From NCBI GenBank assembly GCA_016928605.1, contig JAFGKN010000797.1:1-6365 (forward strand): a stretch of DNA of 6,365 bases, given 5' to 3'. Position numbers and translations under genes: made by a program. A model generated the notes under the pieces. The model did not search any database. It saw only the letters and a list, made by a program, of their open reading frames with translations, and was not told the origin of the DNA. Origin of the DNA: Planctomycetota bacterium (GTDB lineage Bacteria > Planctomycetota > UBA8108). Below, piece after piece: positions 1 to 6,144 of this stretch. How positions within the stretch are numbered: the first letter of the stretch is position 1; each line of letters opens with the position of its first letter.

Positions 1-308
1 AGAAACTCCTCGGACTCCGTCGTCTGCTGGCCGATGACCACCGCCCCGCCCCGTCCCAGGAACTCGCGAAGCACGGGGCCGAGGCGGAGCCCGAGGGCTG
101 CGAAGTCGATCGCGCTGCCCCTCTTCTGCTTCGGGATCACCAGGGCGTCCTTGTTCGCCAGATCGGTGCGCAGCGCTTCAGGGGTGAGCTGCACGGAGTA
201 GACCGGCTCGAGGTCGGGCCGGTAGCGGAGGATCGCGTCGGTCATCCCCGTCACCTGCTCCTCGTCCTGAGGGATGTACGGCACCCAGACGAGGGCCCGG
301 ACAGCGCA
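1..308 (-). other. Rossmann-like (class I amidotransferase/ThuA-like) module, truncated
   Basis: Residues 1312-1413, cut by the window edge. Alternating strands and helices are visible: RALVWVPYI, then a helix, EPVYSVQLTPEALRTDL, the strand DALVIPKQ, the helix LGLRLGPVLREFLGRGG, and the strand AVVIGQ. The order 'strand, L…L, D-ALVIP, …V..FL.RGG.VVI' recalls class I glutamine-amidotransferase-like or ThuA-like folds. No catalytic residue is visible in the part present, so a structural or binding role is as likely as an enzymatic one. Confidence 0.45.
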
Positions 309-3300
309 CCGGTGCTCGATCGAAAACGTGCCGTCGCTCACGTCGAAGATGGAGGGCTGGGATGCCGAACGGATGCGAAGGCGGCAGGAGGGGCTCGGAC
401 TCGCCGGCGTTTGCCACTGTGCGCTTCCGGTGTTGGGAAGAGGACCGCCGCCCACCGCGTTCGGAAACACGTCCTCCGACCCGTCGGTGTTGTACTCTAG
501 GATGACCTCGTTTCCGGTGAGCCCCTCGGAGGCCCACGTGATGAGAGTGCTCTCGCTGGTGCGCATGCACTCCCCGCCGTTGGGGGAGAGGATGCGGAGG
601 GACGGCGAACGGATGGCGAATGTCCCGGCGGAGACGTCGAGCACGGAGGGGCTCGCGAGACTCTGGACGCGGAGGCGGCACGTCTCCGACGGCGTGCCGG
701 GAACCGTGACCAGCGCTTCGACGCTGTTGGGTACATCTGCCGCCAGCGTGAGGGGGAACGCGGTCCGGGAGCCGTCGATGTTATAGTCGATGCGCACCCG
801 CGAGCCGACGTTGCCCAGGCTCTGCCAGCGGATCACGACCTGCGTTCCCACCTGCCACTTCTCGCCGCCGGCGGGAACGAGGATGCGCAGTGTGGGGCCC
901 ACGATCTGGAAGACCTCCGAGTAGGTGAAGAACTCGGGACGCTCCACGCTCTGGATGCGGATGCGGGCTGGCAGCGGGACGTCGCCGCGGGCCGGCAGGT
1001 CCCACGTCAGCGAGCGCGCCGCGATGCTCACGGAGGCAGCGATGGGCTGTGGAAACGCTGTCGTGGAGCCGTCGGTGTTGTAATCGAGCTGGACATTCTG
1101 GCCGATGTTGCCGAACCACTCCCAGCGGATCGTCTGGCGTCCTCCCGCGAGCCAGAGATCCCCGGCCTGCGGCGCTGTCAGCACGAGTCCGTCGGGTCTG
1201 ACCTCCAGGTGGCAGACGCGGCGGTGACGCTGTCCCAGCGCATCCTCCACTTCCAGGGCGATCTCTCCCGAGAAGACCTGTTCGGGGACGCCGGAGATCA
1301 CGCCGGTGGCCGCGTCCACCGCGAGGCCGCCGGGGAGACGCGTGGGGATGAAGTAGACGCGCGGCGCGCTGGAGAAGTCATCCCGTCCGCTGATCGTGGA
1401 GATCACGTAGTCCTGGCCATTTCCGGCGGAGATGCCGATCGTTGGCTCGATGCCGCTGTTTGCACCGCCGTAGCCGAACACGATCCTCCCGTCCGTGGAC
1501 AGCGTCACCCAGAAGGACGTAGGGTCCTCCGAAGCATACTCCTGGGCCACCCATTGGATGCTCACCCAGTCGAAGCCCTCGTCGATGTAGATCCCGCCGG
1601 GCTCGTTGACCGTGAGGTCCGCCCAGAATGGAGCGATCATCTTGTTCTCGATCAGACCTTCCACGGAGTTGGCGAACAGGCGGCCATCGCCGCCGCCGAG
1701 ATCGAGGTAACCGTTGGAGCTGACGACGACCGAGGAGTGGAGACGGCCGTAGAAGGGGAACTCGAAGGGCAGCGCATACGTCCAGCCCCTGTCGTCCCCG
1801 AACCAGGGCATCCGGTCGACCGAGGCCCCCCTGCCGCTTCCGGGAGGGGGCGACGGGCTCTCCACGAGATCCTCGACGTAGCTCGCTGCGCTGCTGCGGA
1901 AGCGGTACGGAAGCAGGCCGCCACCCGCGAGGAGCTGATCGCGGTAGGGGACGCCCACGGAGGCATCCTTCGGGCACGCTCCCGTCAGCTGGACCGGATC
2001 CACGGCCGGCAACTGCGCCTCGGCCAGAGCCGGCTGTCCATCCCCCCGGTCGTCGTCCTCGTAGCGGGCGCTGATCGTATCAGGCGGTGTGACCTGGAGA
2101 CGTCCATCCGCCAGCGCGACACCTGTCGCGATCTCCACGCTCGACCGGAAGACAGCCGAGGCGCGAGCCGTCTCCACGAGCTCCAGGACCTCGGTGTCTC
2201 CGCTCGTCTCGGCGCGGATCTCGATCGACGCTCTATCGGGCTCCTCCCGCGACACATCGAGATCCGAATCGATCAGCGTCACCGTCGCGAAATCTCCCGG
2301 AGAGTAGAACGGTCGGTCGAAGGAGAGGCTCCCGCGGCTCACCGCCAGGTGGATCGTCAGAGCGGGATCCCCCAGCGTGTTCAGCTCGTACGCGCAGAAT
2401 CGAGAGCGCTCGCTCGTCTGGATGGCGTCGAGGTTCTCCTCCTTGGAGCGGTCGTTGGCCGCTCCCCACTGGAGAACTCCCTGCTGGAAGACGGCGTGCC
2501 AGAAGCGCCGGTGGAAGCGGTGAGAGGGGCCATCCGCCGTGCCCGTACTCGCCCAGCCCCGCCGCGAGTTGACCACCAGGGCTGCAGCGCCATTACGTCT
2601 GGCCAGAAGATGCTCCGCGACGCTGTCGCCGCCGTAGCTGCCGTCGGGGCGCTGGTTGTCGAAGGCGCCGGCGTAGCAGCTCTGGGAGTATTCGAGGAAG
2701 GGGAATCCGGCCGCGAGCGAGTCGATCTCCGCGGCGCTGAGCCGCATGACGCTCGAGCTGTCCGCGTGCCCGACGTGGTTGACGATGTGGACTCCGCTCT
2801 CGAGGATGCTGATCAGCGCTTGGCGATTCCACCGTCCTCCCAGGGTGTCGCGGTCGTAGAGCGTCCGGGGCCGGAAGAAGTCGGCGAAGGGCGAGTTCAG
2901 GAAGCCCACCGAGGGGAAGAGATCCTCGGACCCGGAGCGGATCTGATCGCAGAGATTGCCTCCCCAGTCGTAGTCGCCTCCGAATCCGAGGTACTCGCCG
3001 ACGAAGAGCACCTCGCGGAGCACGCGGTCGCTGCTCTCCTCGTAGGCGATGGTCTTCTCGACGAAACTCTCCGCCTCCTCGAGAGAATCGACGGGCGCGC
3101 GGCCGACGTGGACCTCGCAGAAGAAGTCCACGTCGTCGCCGTCCGGCCCGTCGTCGGGCTCCCCGTAGAGGCCGTCGCCGTCGCCGTCGAAAGTGCCATC
3201 GAGGCAGCCGAAGTACATGTCTGCGGGGATGGGCTGAGTGAACAGGGCCCGCGACTGGAGATACCGCGTGGGCACGAGAGGCTCGCCCCCGCCGCCGTCG

Positions 3301-4241
3301 GCATCGCCTCCCAGCAGCACGTACTCGAGACCGCGGCTTGAGTAGCAGTCGGCGATGAAGTTGCGGATGCGAGTCGCATCGTCCTGGGCTCCGTCCGGGC
3401 GAAGGCCGGAGTACTGCGAGTAGACCCACTCCGTCGTGAAGACAGCGGCTGGCAGGCCTCCCGCGGTCCGAGCCTCCACCAGCGGAGCGAAGGCGGGCGC
3501 CAGCTCGGGCGTGGTGATGACCGCATACGCGACGAGATCGTCCGCGCCCCCGCCGCGATCCTTGGCGCGGCGCTTCTCGTGCTCCGTGGGAGGGTTGAGG
3601 ACGAGGCTCGCCAGATCCGCGAAGTGAGCCGGGCGGAGCAGCGTCCCGCCGGATCGCCCCGCGAGGGGCAGCGACGCATCCCGGCGGATCGCGACCTCGA
3701 CCTCGAGGCTTTCGAGGACGTCGATCCGCCCCGATCGCGGCTCGTAGCTGACGGGACAGACGGAGAGGCAGAGGATCGAGCGGCCGTGCTTCATCTGCCG
3801 GCCGTGCTCCAGGTGAACGCCGGGAGGGTAGGGAACATCCGATCCGTAGATCAGCGGATCGGGCTCGGGCGGAGGAGGCGGATCGGCACCGACCGGAGAG
3901 AACTCCTCCCCTCCGGGAGGCAGGAACCAGGCGCCTTCGAGCCGGCGGGCTGGTCCGGGGTGGACGATCACCGAGTGGACATCCGCTGCGTGGGGAAGCA
4001 GGATGCGCACCGGTTTCCAGGGCAGCACCGGAGCGCCGCGCCGGATGGCTGTCGAGGGAACATCCCCGACTTGCACGCGCACTCCTCCCTTGACCTTCCG
4101 GATCGAAGGACGGGGAAACTCGATGGAAACGCGGATGGTTTCGTCAGCCGCCGGCGAGAAAGGAGCGATGAGGAGGCAGGCAAGAAGTACGGATCTTGCC
4201 GCGAACGCTGCGTGTGGATTCCTCGAGAGCGCACAAGTCAT
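1..4241 (-). CDS. Giant secreted C25 (gingipain-like) cysteine peptidase, multidomain, C-terminus cut by window edge
   Basis: Reading the minus strand from the ATG at 4241 gives 1413 uninterrupted codons to base 1, with no stop, so the 3' end is missing. The start is firm: an in-frame TAA lies two codons upstream (4245-4247), an AGAGGA site sits 6 bases before the ATG, and a signal peptide follows (hydrophobic SVLLACLLIAPF, cleavage near SPA-ADE, residues 29-34). Residues 33-231 look like a gingipain-type propeptide. About 232-632 is the peptidase: AVITTPELAPAF, YVLLGGDA, EVHVGRAPV, NHVGHAD with catalytic His492, SQSCYAGAFD with nucleophile Cys522, and the closing YELNTLGDPAL. Accessory modules follow: a beta-sandwich (633-745), a split He_PIG-like Ig domain carrying a nidogen-like module (748-1014), three Ig-like repeats (1015-1311) and a Rossmann-like start (1315 on). 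It should hydrolyse proteins outside the cytoplasm; substrate and residue preference cannot be read here. No secretion or sorting tail is visible because of truncation. Family call strong; accessory assignments moderate. Confidence 0.92.
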   Translation of the reverse strand, partial: MTCALSRNPHAAFAARSVLLACLLIAPFSPAADETIRVSIEFPRPSIRKVKGGVRVQVGDVPSTAIRRGAPVLPWKPVRILLPHAADVHSVIVHPGPARRLEGAWFLPPGGEEFSPVGADPPPPPEPDPLIYGSDVPYPPGVHLEHGRQMKHGRSILCLSVCPVSYEPRSGRIDVLESLEVEVAIRRDASLPLAGRSGGTLLRPAHFADLASLVLNPPTEHEKRRAKDRGGGADDLVAYAVITTPELAPAFAPLVEARTAGGLPAAVFTTEWVYSQYSGLRPDGAQDDATRIRNFIADCYSSRGLEYVLLGGDADGGGGEPLVPTRYLQSRALFTQPIPADMYFGCLDGTFDGDGDGLYGEPDDGPDGDDVDFFCEVHVGRAPVDSLEEAESFVEKTIAYEESSDRVLREVLFVGEYLGFGGDYDWGGNLCDQIRSGSEDLFPSVGFLNSPFADFFRPRTLYDRDTLGGRWNRQALISILESGVHIVNHVGHADSSSVMRLSAAEIDSLAAGFPFLEYSQSCYAGAFDNQRPDGSYGGDSVAEHLLARRNGAAALVVNSRRGWASTGTADGPSHRFHRRFWHAVFQQGVLQWGAANDRSKEENLDAIQTSERSRFCAYELNTLGDPALTIHLAVSRGSLSFDRPFYSPGDFATVTLIDSDLDVSREEPDRASIEIRAETSGDTEVLELVETARASAVFRSSVEIATGVALADGRLQVTPPDTISARYEDDDRGDGQPALAEAQLPAVDPVQLTGACPKDASVGVPYRDQLLAGGGLLPYRFRSSAASYVEDLVESPSPPPGSGRGASVDRMPWFGDDRGWTYALPFEFPFYGRLHSSVVVSSNGYLDLGGGDGRLFANSVEGLIENKMIAPFWADLTVNEPGGIYIDEGFDWVSIQWVAQEYASEDPTSFWVTLSTDGRIVFGYGGANSGIEPTIGISAGNGQDYVISTISGRDDFSSAPRVYFIPTRLPGGLAVDAATGVISGVPEQVFSGEIALEVEDALGQRHRRVCHLEVRPDGLVLTAPQAGDLWLAGGRQTIRWEWFGNIGQNVQLDYNTDGSTTAFPQPIAASVSIAARSLTWDLPARGDVPLPARIRIQSVERPEFFTYSEVFQIVGPTLRILVPAGGEKWQVGTQVVIRWQSLGNVGSRVRIDYNIDGSRTAFPLTLAADVPNSVEALVTVPGTPSETCRLRVQSLASPSVLDVSAGTFAIRSPSLRILSPNGGECMRTSESTLITWASEGLTGNEVILEYNTDGSEDVFPNAVGGGPLPNTGSAQWQTPASPSPSCRLRIRSASQPSIFDVSDGTFSIEHRCAVRALVWVPYIPQDEEQVTGMTDAILRYRPDLEPVYSVQLTPEALRTDLANKDALVIPKQKRGSAIDFAALGLRLGPVLREFLGRGGAVVIGQQTTESEEF
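309..602 (-). repeat. Ig-like repeat 3 of 3 in the C25 peptidase
   Basis: Residues 1214-1311. It opens with LRILSPNGGECMRT, continues LITWASEGLTGNEVILEYNTDGS, and closes with SCRLRIRSASQPSIFDVSDG. It is clearly closest to repeat 2. It carries an extra cysteine in the opening GGEC, where repeat 2 has GGEK. Confidence 0.78.
603..899 (-). repeat. Ig-like repeat 2 of 3 in the C25 peptidase
   Basis: Residues 1115-1213. It opens with LRILVPAGGEKWQVGT, then VVIRWQSLGNVGSRVRIDYNIDGS, and closes with ETCRLRVQSLASPSVLDVS. The W…G.(V/I)G..V.(L/I).Y…DGS core is typical of Ig-like linker repeats in surface and GPI-anchored-type proteins. It probably acts as a spacer or adhesion module. Confidence 0.78.
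900..1199 (-). repeat. Ig-like repeat 1 of 3 in the C25 peptidase
   Basis: Residues 1015-1114. It contains the repeat landmarks QTIRWEWFGNIGQNVQLDYNTDGS and a closing ARIRIQSVERPEF…VFQIV strand pair. It is the most diverged copy: it lacks the cysteine seen in the closing strand of copies 2 and 3. Confidence 0.75.
1200..2000 (-). other. Putative-Ig (He_PIG-like) domain apparently split by a nidogen-like module
   Basis: The first half is at about 748-785 (VGVPYRDQLLAGGG then LPYRFRSS). The second half is at about 966-1014 (LPGGLAVDAATGVISGVP, then a VEDALG strand). Joined, they match the usual He_PIG order 'GvpY..qL.A.GG..PY.f…LP.GL.vd..TGvisGvP…v.D'. Between them, about 786-962, lies a module with LPFEFPFYG, VVVSSNGYLDL, MIAPFWADL, VSIQWVA and STDGRIVFGYGG, which resembles nidogen (NIDO)-type extracellular domains. 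The insertion reading is my inference; two adjacent degenerate domains are the alternative. Confidence 0.55.
2007..2345 (-). other. Post-catalytic beta-sandwich module
   Basis: Residues 633-745. It starts SLSFDRPFYSPGDFATVTLIDSD-like and runs through VEIRAETSGD-type strands, VFRSSVEIATG and a closing acidic RYEDDDRGDG. The pattern (Y-x-PGD, a 'D-x-D-L' turn, an ETA…VFRSS strand pair, a final YEDDD) resembles Ig-like modules that commonly follow C25 or other secreted catalytic domains. The acidic ending may bind calcium. I do not assign a named family. Confidence 0.55.
2346..3548 (-). other. C25 catalytic domain (caspase-like fold, His492/Cys522)
   Basis: Residues 232-632. Landmarks in order: DDLVAYAVITTPELAPAF (strand and helix opening the domain), LEYVLLGGDA, an Asp-rich loop at 348-372, CEVHVGRAPV, EYLGFGGDYDWGG, IVNHVGHAD with His492, SQSCYAGAFDNQ with Cys522, and YELNTLGDPALTIHL at the end. 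The His-to-Cys spacing is 30 residues, close to the 33 recalled for gingipain RgpB (His211, Cys244). Both catalytic residues and their contexts are intact, so activity is expected. Confidence 0.9.
3549..4145 (-). other. Propeptide-like N-terminal region of the C25 peptidase
   Basis: Residues 33-231 follow the signal peptide. Features recalling gingipain prodomains are GAPVLPWKPVRILLP (69-83), a proline-rich stretch around 121-129, a YPPG segment, and the VCPVSYEPRSGRI strand (161-173). In the family such a domain masks the active site and is removed on maturation. That it does so here is inference, and no cleavage site can be named. The boundary with the catalytic domain is approximate. Confidence 0.65.
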
Positions 4242-4247
4242 GCGTTA

Positions 4248-4253
4248 TCCTCT
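4248..4253 (-). promoter_or_regulatory. Ribosome-binding site of the C25 peptidase gene
   Basis: The minus strand reads AGAGGA, 6 bases before the ATG at 4241. An in-frame TAA between them (4245-4247) excludes any longer start. Confidence 0.75.
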
Positions 4254-4323
4254 GAACGATGCATCCACCGATGCCGCAGCCGAGGCTATGGCTATCCGCG
4301 CGAGAGTGTGTTTCTCAGGGAAG

Positions 4324-6060
4324 TCAGAGTCCCCGTTCGCATCCCAGGGAGGTCTCCGGACTGAGGTCTACCCCCGGATGCGGAAACGGCGGAGGCGGAG
4401 GCGGACCTCCGAGGAAGAGGTACCTCAGCACGAAGATCGGATCCGAGATGTCGACGCGTCCGACGTCGTTGGCATCCGCGGCGTCGAGGCAGACCAGGGG
4501 GGAGCCGCCGAGGAAGAGAGCGCTCAGCACGACCACTGGATCGGTCACGTTCAGGCCACCGCTCAGGTCTGCGTCGCCCCTGATGAATCGTGTCGCAAGG
4601 GCGCCCTCGACGAGCATGCCGCCTTCCCGTGTCTTCGGCGTGTAGCGGATGCCATCGATGGTCACGTAGTTGTCGAACGTGACGCTGCCGACGTGATCGC
4701 AGAACTTGAGGTGGTCATCAGCAACCACGTTGTACCTGATGTCCAGCAGCCCGATTCCCTCGGGAAAGGGACCGAGGGCGAGCGCCTCGAGGCTCGATCC
4801 CAGCACCACCCGTTGCTCGACGGCGACGAAGGGAGCCGCCTCCCGGATGTCGTTGGCGACGAACTCCGGCGGCTCACCAGCCACCAGCTGATCGAGCTCC
4901 GGAGAGTTCTGCATCTCGATGATCTCGGCGTTGGCGGCCGTGTGACAGAGCGTGAAGGCCCATCCCTCCACCAGCGCCTCCGCGCTGTAGAGCTTGACCG
5001 TGACGACCTCCCCGGACTCCGGGGGCTCCACCCGGTATGCCAGGGTCTCGGAGTAGGGATCCACGATGAGCGTCGTGGATGCGTGCTGCATCGGAAGCTG
5101 TGAGCTCTCTCCACGGATCGTGACGACGAGGCTGACGGGCTGGCCCGAGCCGATGAGGTTCTCGCAGAAGGAGACCGAGGACTCCTCCTCCACGTCGTAC
5201 TCGACGGCGAGCACCGGGAAGCCGCCGTCGACCTCGCCGGGCAGCGCGATGTTCTCCCCGAAGACGGGGACGCAGGCCTGGATGATGCCGGCGCGGTAGC
5301 CGTTGCGCTCAGGACCGGTGTACTCGACCCACAGGAAGTCGGGCGACTTGCCGTGGTTGATCGTGAGGACTTCGTGCGTCGATTCGAAGCTTGCGACGCT
5401 GGCCTTGTTCGGATCGTGACACAGGCTGAAGGACCAGCCCTGGATCCCTCCCGCGGCCGAGTTGACGAAGGCCGTGACGGGGCCGTTGCTGATCTCGGGC
5501 CGGACGTCGAACCATGCCTCGGGCTTGGGCACGAGCGTCGTCTCCGCCGGCTCCTGAGGACGGTACGTGGCGCCGTCGACGCTGAGCAGCACATCGACAG
5601 GCTGTCCCGAGCCCACAAGCCCGTCGCAGAGCCGGACCGCGGAGATCTCGATGGCGTCGTACTCGGCCTCGAGAACCGGAAAGCCCTGGCCGGTGTCGGA
5701 GGGGAGAACGCGATGCTCCACGAGGTCGAGCACCACGGCCTGGATGACTCCCGATCCGTCTGCAGCTTCCTCGGCCAGGTAGTAGCCCGGCGGCGATCCG
5801 CTGCGGATCGTAGCCAGCTCCGCGCTCGAGCGGAACCAGACGAGCTCGGCGGAGGACGGCTCATGGCAGAGCCCGAAGGCCCACCCTTGCACTCCTTCCG
5901 CCCTCGAGCAGATGGAGACGGTGACGGGACCATCGCTCATCTCCGGAGAAAGGCGGAACCATGCCGGGTCCTCGTACGACGTCCCTTGAGCGCCGAGAGG
6001 CGAGGAACAGAGCAGGGTTCCCAGGAGAAGCACACCAATGACGAGTCGGGTTCGTCGCAT
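4324..6060 (-). CDS. Secreted protein with three GWxFxLCH modules and a C-terminal dockerin-like domain
   Basis: Encodes 578 residues. The function is not known; the layout suggests an exported binding or structural protein. Residues 1-24 form a signal peptide: basic MRRTR, a leucine-rich core, and likely cleavage after LGA. Three homologous modules follow (about 33-177, 182-332 and 340-485), each with a GW-x-F-x-LCH motif early and a second cysteine 80-85 residues later. Residues 492-552 carry two dockerin/EF-hand-like repeats, then six prolines and a short tail. The modules resemble, from memory, a planctomycetal secreted beta-sandwich family of cohesin-like appearance; that fold is inference. 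The frame is open upstream to 6327, but the start at 6060 is chosen because a GGGAGGT site lies 6 bases before it and a clean signal peptide follows. The gene lies 82 bases upstream of the C25 peptidase gene on the same strand, so co-transcription is plausible. CDS certain; role unknown. Confidence 0.93.
   Translation of the reverse strand: MRRTRLVIGVLLLGTLLCSSPLGAQGTSYEDPAWFRLSPEMSDGPVTVSICSRAEGVQGWAFGLCHEPSSAELVWFRSSAELATIRSGSPPGYYLAEEAADGSGVIQAVVLDLVEHRVLPSDTGQGFPVLEAEYDAIEISAVRLCDGLVGSGQPVDVLLSVDGATYRPQEPAETTLVPKPEAWFDVRPEISNGPVTAFVNSAAGGIQGWSFSLCHDPNKASVASFESTHEVLTINHGKSPDFLWVEYTGPERNGYRAGIIQACVPVFGENIALPGEVDGGFPVLAVEYDVEEESSVSFCENLIGSGQPVSLVVTIRGESSQLPMQHASTTLIVDPYSETLAYRVEPPESGEVVTVKLYSAEALVEGWAFTLCHTAANAEIIEMQNSPELDQLVAGEPPEFVANDIREAAPFVAVEQRVVLGSSLEALALGPFPEGIGLLDIRYNVVADDHLKFCDHVGSVTFDNYVTIDGIRYTPKTREGGMLVEGALATRFIRGDADLSGGLNVTDPVVVLSALFLGGSPLVCLDAADANDVGRVDISDPIFVLRYLFLGGPPPPPPFPHPGVDLSPETSLGCERGL
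4405..4587 (-). other. Dockerin/EF-hand-like pair
   Basis: Residues 492-552. The first loop, D496-x-D498-x-S500-G-x-x-N504-x-x-D507, is followed by the helix PVVVLSALFLGG. The second loop, D529-x-N531-x-V533-G-x-x-D537-x-x-D540, is followed by PIFVLRYLFLGG. In true dockerins such loops bind calcium and dock onto cohesins; in planctomycetal proteins the partner is mostly unknown. Val533 sits where a calcium ligand, usually Asp, is expected. Six prolines follow directly. Confidence 0.85.
4606..5043 (-). repeat. GWxFxLCH module 3 of 3 (diverged)
   Basis: Residues 340-485. It keeps GWAFTLCH with Trp367 and Cys372, LLDIRYNV in place of the VL.(A/V)EYD strand, and FCDHVGSV with Cys454. It has lost GSGQPV and is otherwise the least similar copy, so it is probably the oldest split or under different constraint. 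Confidence 0.78.
5065..5517 (-). repeat. GWxFxLCH module 2 of 3
   Basis: Residues 182-332. It starts AWFDVRPEISNGPVTA and has GWSFSLCHDP with Trp209 and Cys214, GGFPVLAVEYDV, and FCENLIGSGQPV with Cys299. An additional cysteine, Cys263 (QACVP), has no partner in modules 1 or 3. Confidence 0.87.
5530..5964 (-). repeat. GWxFxLCH module 1 of 3
   Basis: Residues 33-177 of the 578-residue protein. It starts AWFRLSPEMSDGPVTV and has GWAFGLCHEP with Trp60 and Cys65, GFPVLEAEYDA, and LCDGLVGSGQPV with Cys145. Its start, core and GSGQPV segment align clearly with module 2. Confidence 0.85.
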
Positions 6061-6066
6061 CGCGGC

Positions 6067-6073
6067 ACCTCCC
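6067..6073 (-). promoter_or_regulatory. Ribosome-binding site of the 578-residue protein
   Basis: The minus strand reads GGGAGGT, 6 bases before the ATG at 6060. It decides the start, because the frame stays open upstream to the window edge. Confidence 0.8.
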
Positions 6074-6110
6074 TGGGTGAAGAGGAGGAGAGAGACCTTG
6101 ACTTTCTTCG

Positions 6111-6116
6111 ATTCTA
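6111..6116 (-). promoter_or_regulatory. Possible -10 hexamer (weak)
   Basis: The minus strand reads TAGAAT, five of six matches to TATAAT, and would give a leader of roughly 40 bases before the ATG at 6060. No TTGACA-like box lies 16-18 bases upstream. Promoter rules in this lineage are uncertain, so this is only a candidate. Confidence 0.22.
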
Positions 6117-6144
6117 TGCACGCCGGATGAGCGGAGCATAGGAG

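Noticed and set aside
1209..3341. A 710-residue open frame on the plus strand
   Set aside because: It lies exactly opposite the C25 peptidase gene, whose motifs and catalytic residues are unmistakable. The plus-strand product shows no domain, no signal peptide and a Arg/Val/Glu-rich composition typical of the complement of GC-rich codons.
2593..3679. Two overlapping minus-strand open frames (2593-3429 and 2897-3679) in other frames
   Set aside because: Both are Arg/Ser-rich shadows of the peptidase coding frame, which alone shows family motifs.
4261..4274. Small hairpin GCATC/GATGC in the intergenic gap
   Set aside because: It has a five-base stem with a four-base loop and no T-run on either strand, so it is expected by chance and does not support a terminator.
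4003..5103. A 366-residue plus-strand open frame spanning the gap between the two genes
   Set aside because: It is antisense to parts of both real genes, with a low-complexity Arg-rich stretch opposite the polyproline codons and no recognisable motif.
6007..6009. Lipoprotein cysteine (Cys18) in the signal peptide of the 578-residue protein
   Set aside because: The preceding residues TLL do not fit a lipobox, and a regular cleavage site (LGA) follows.
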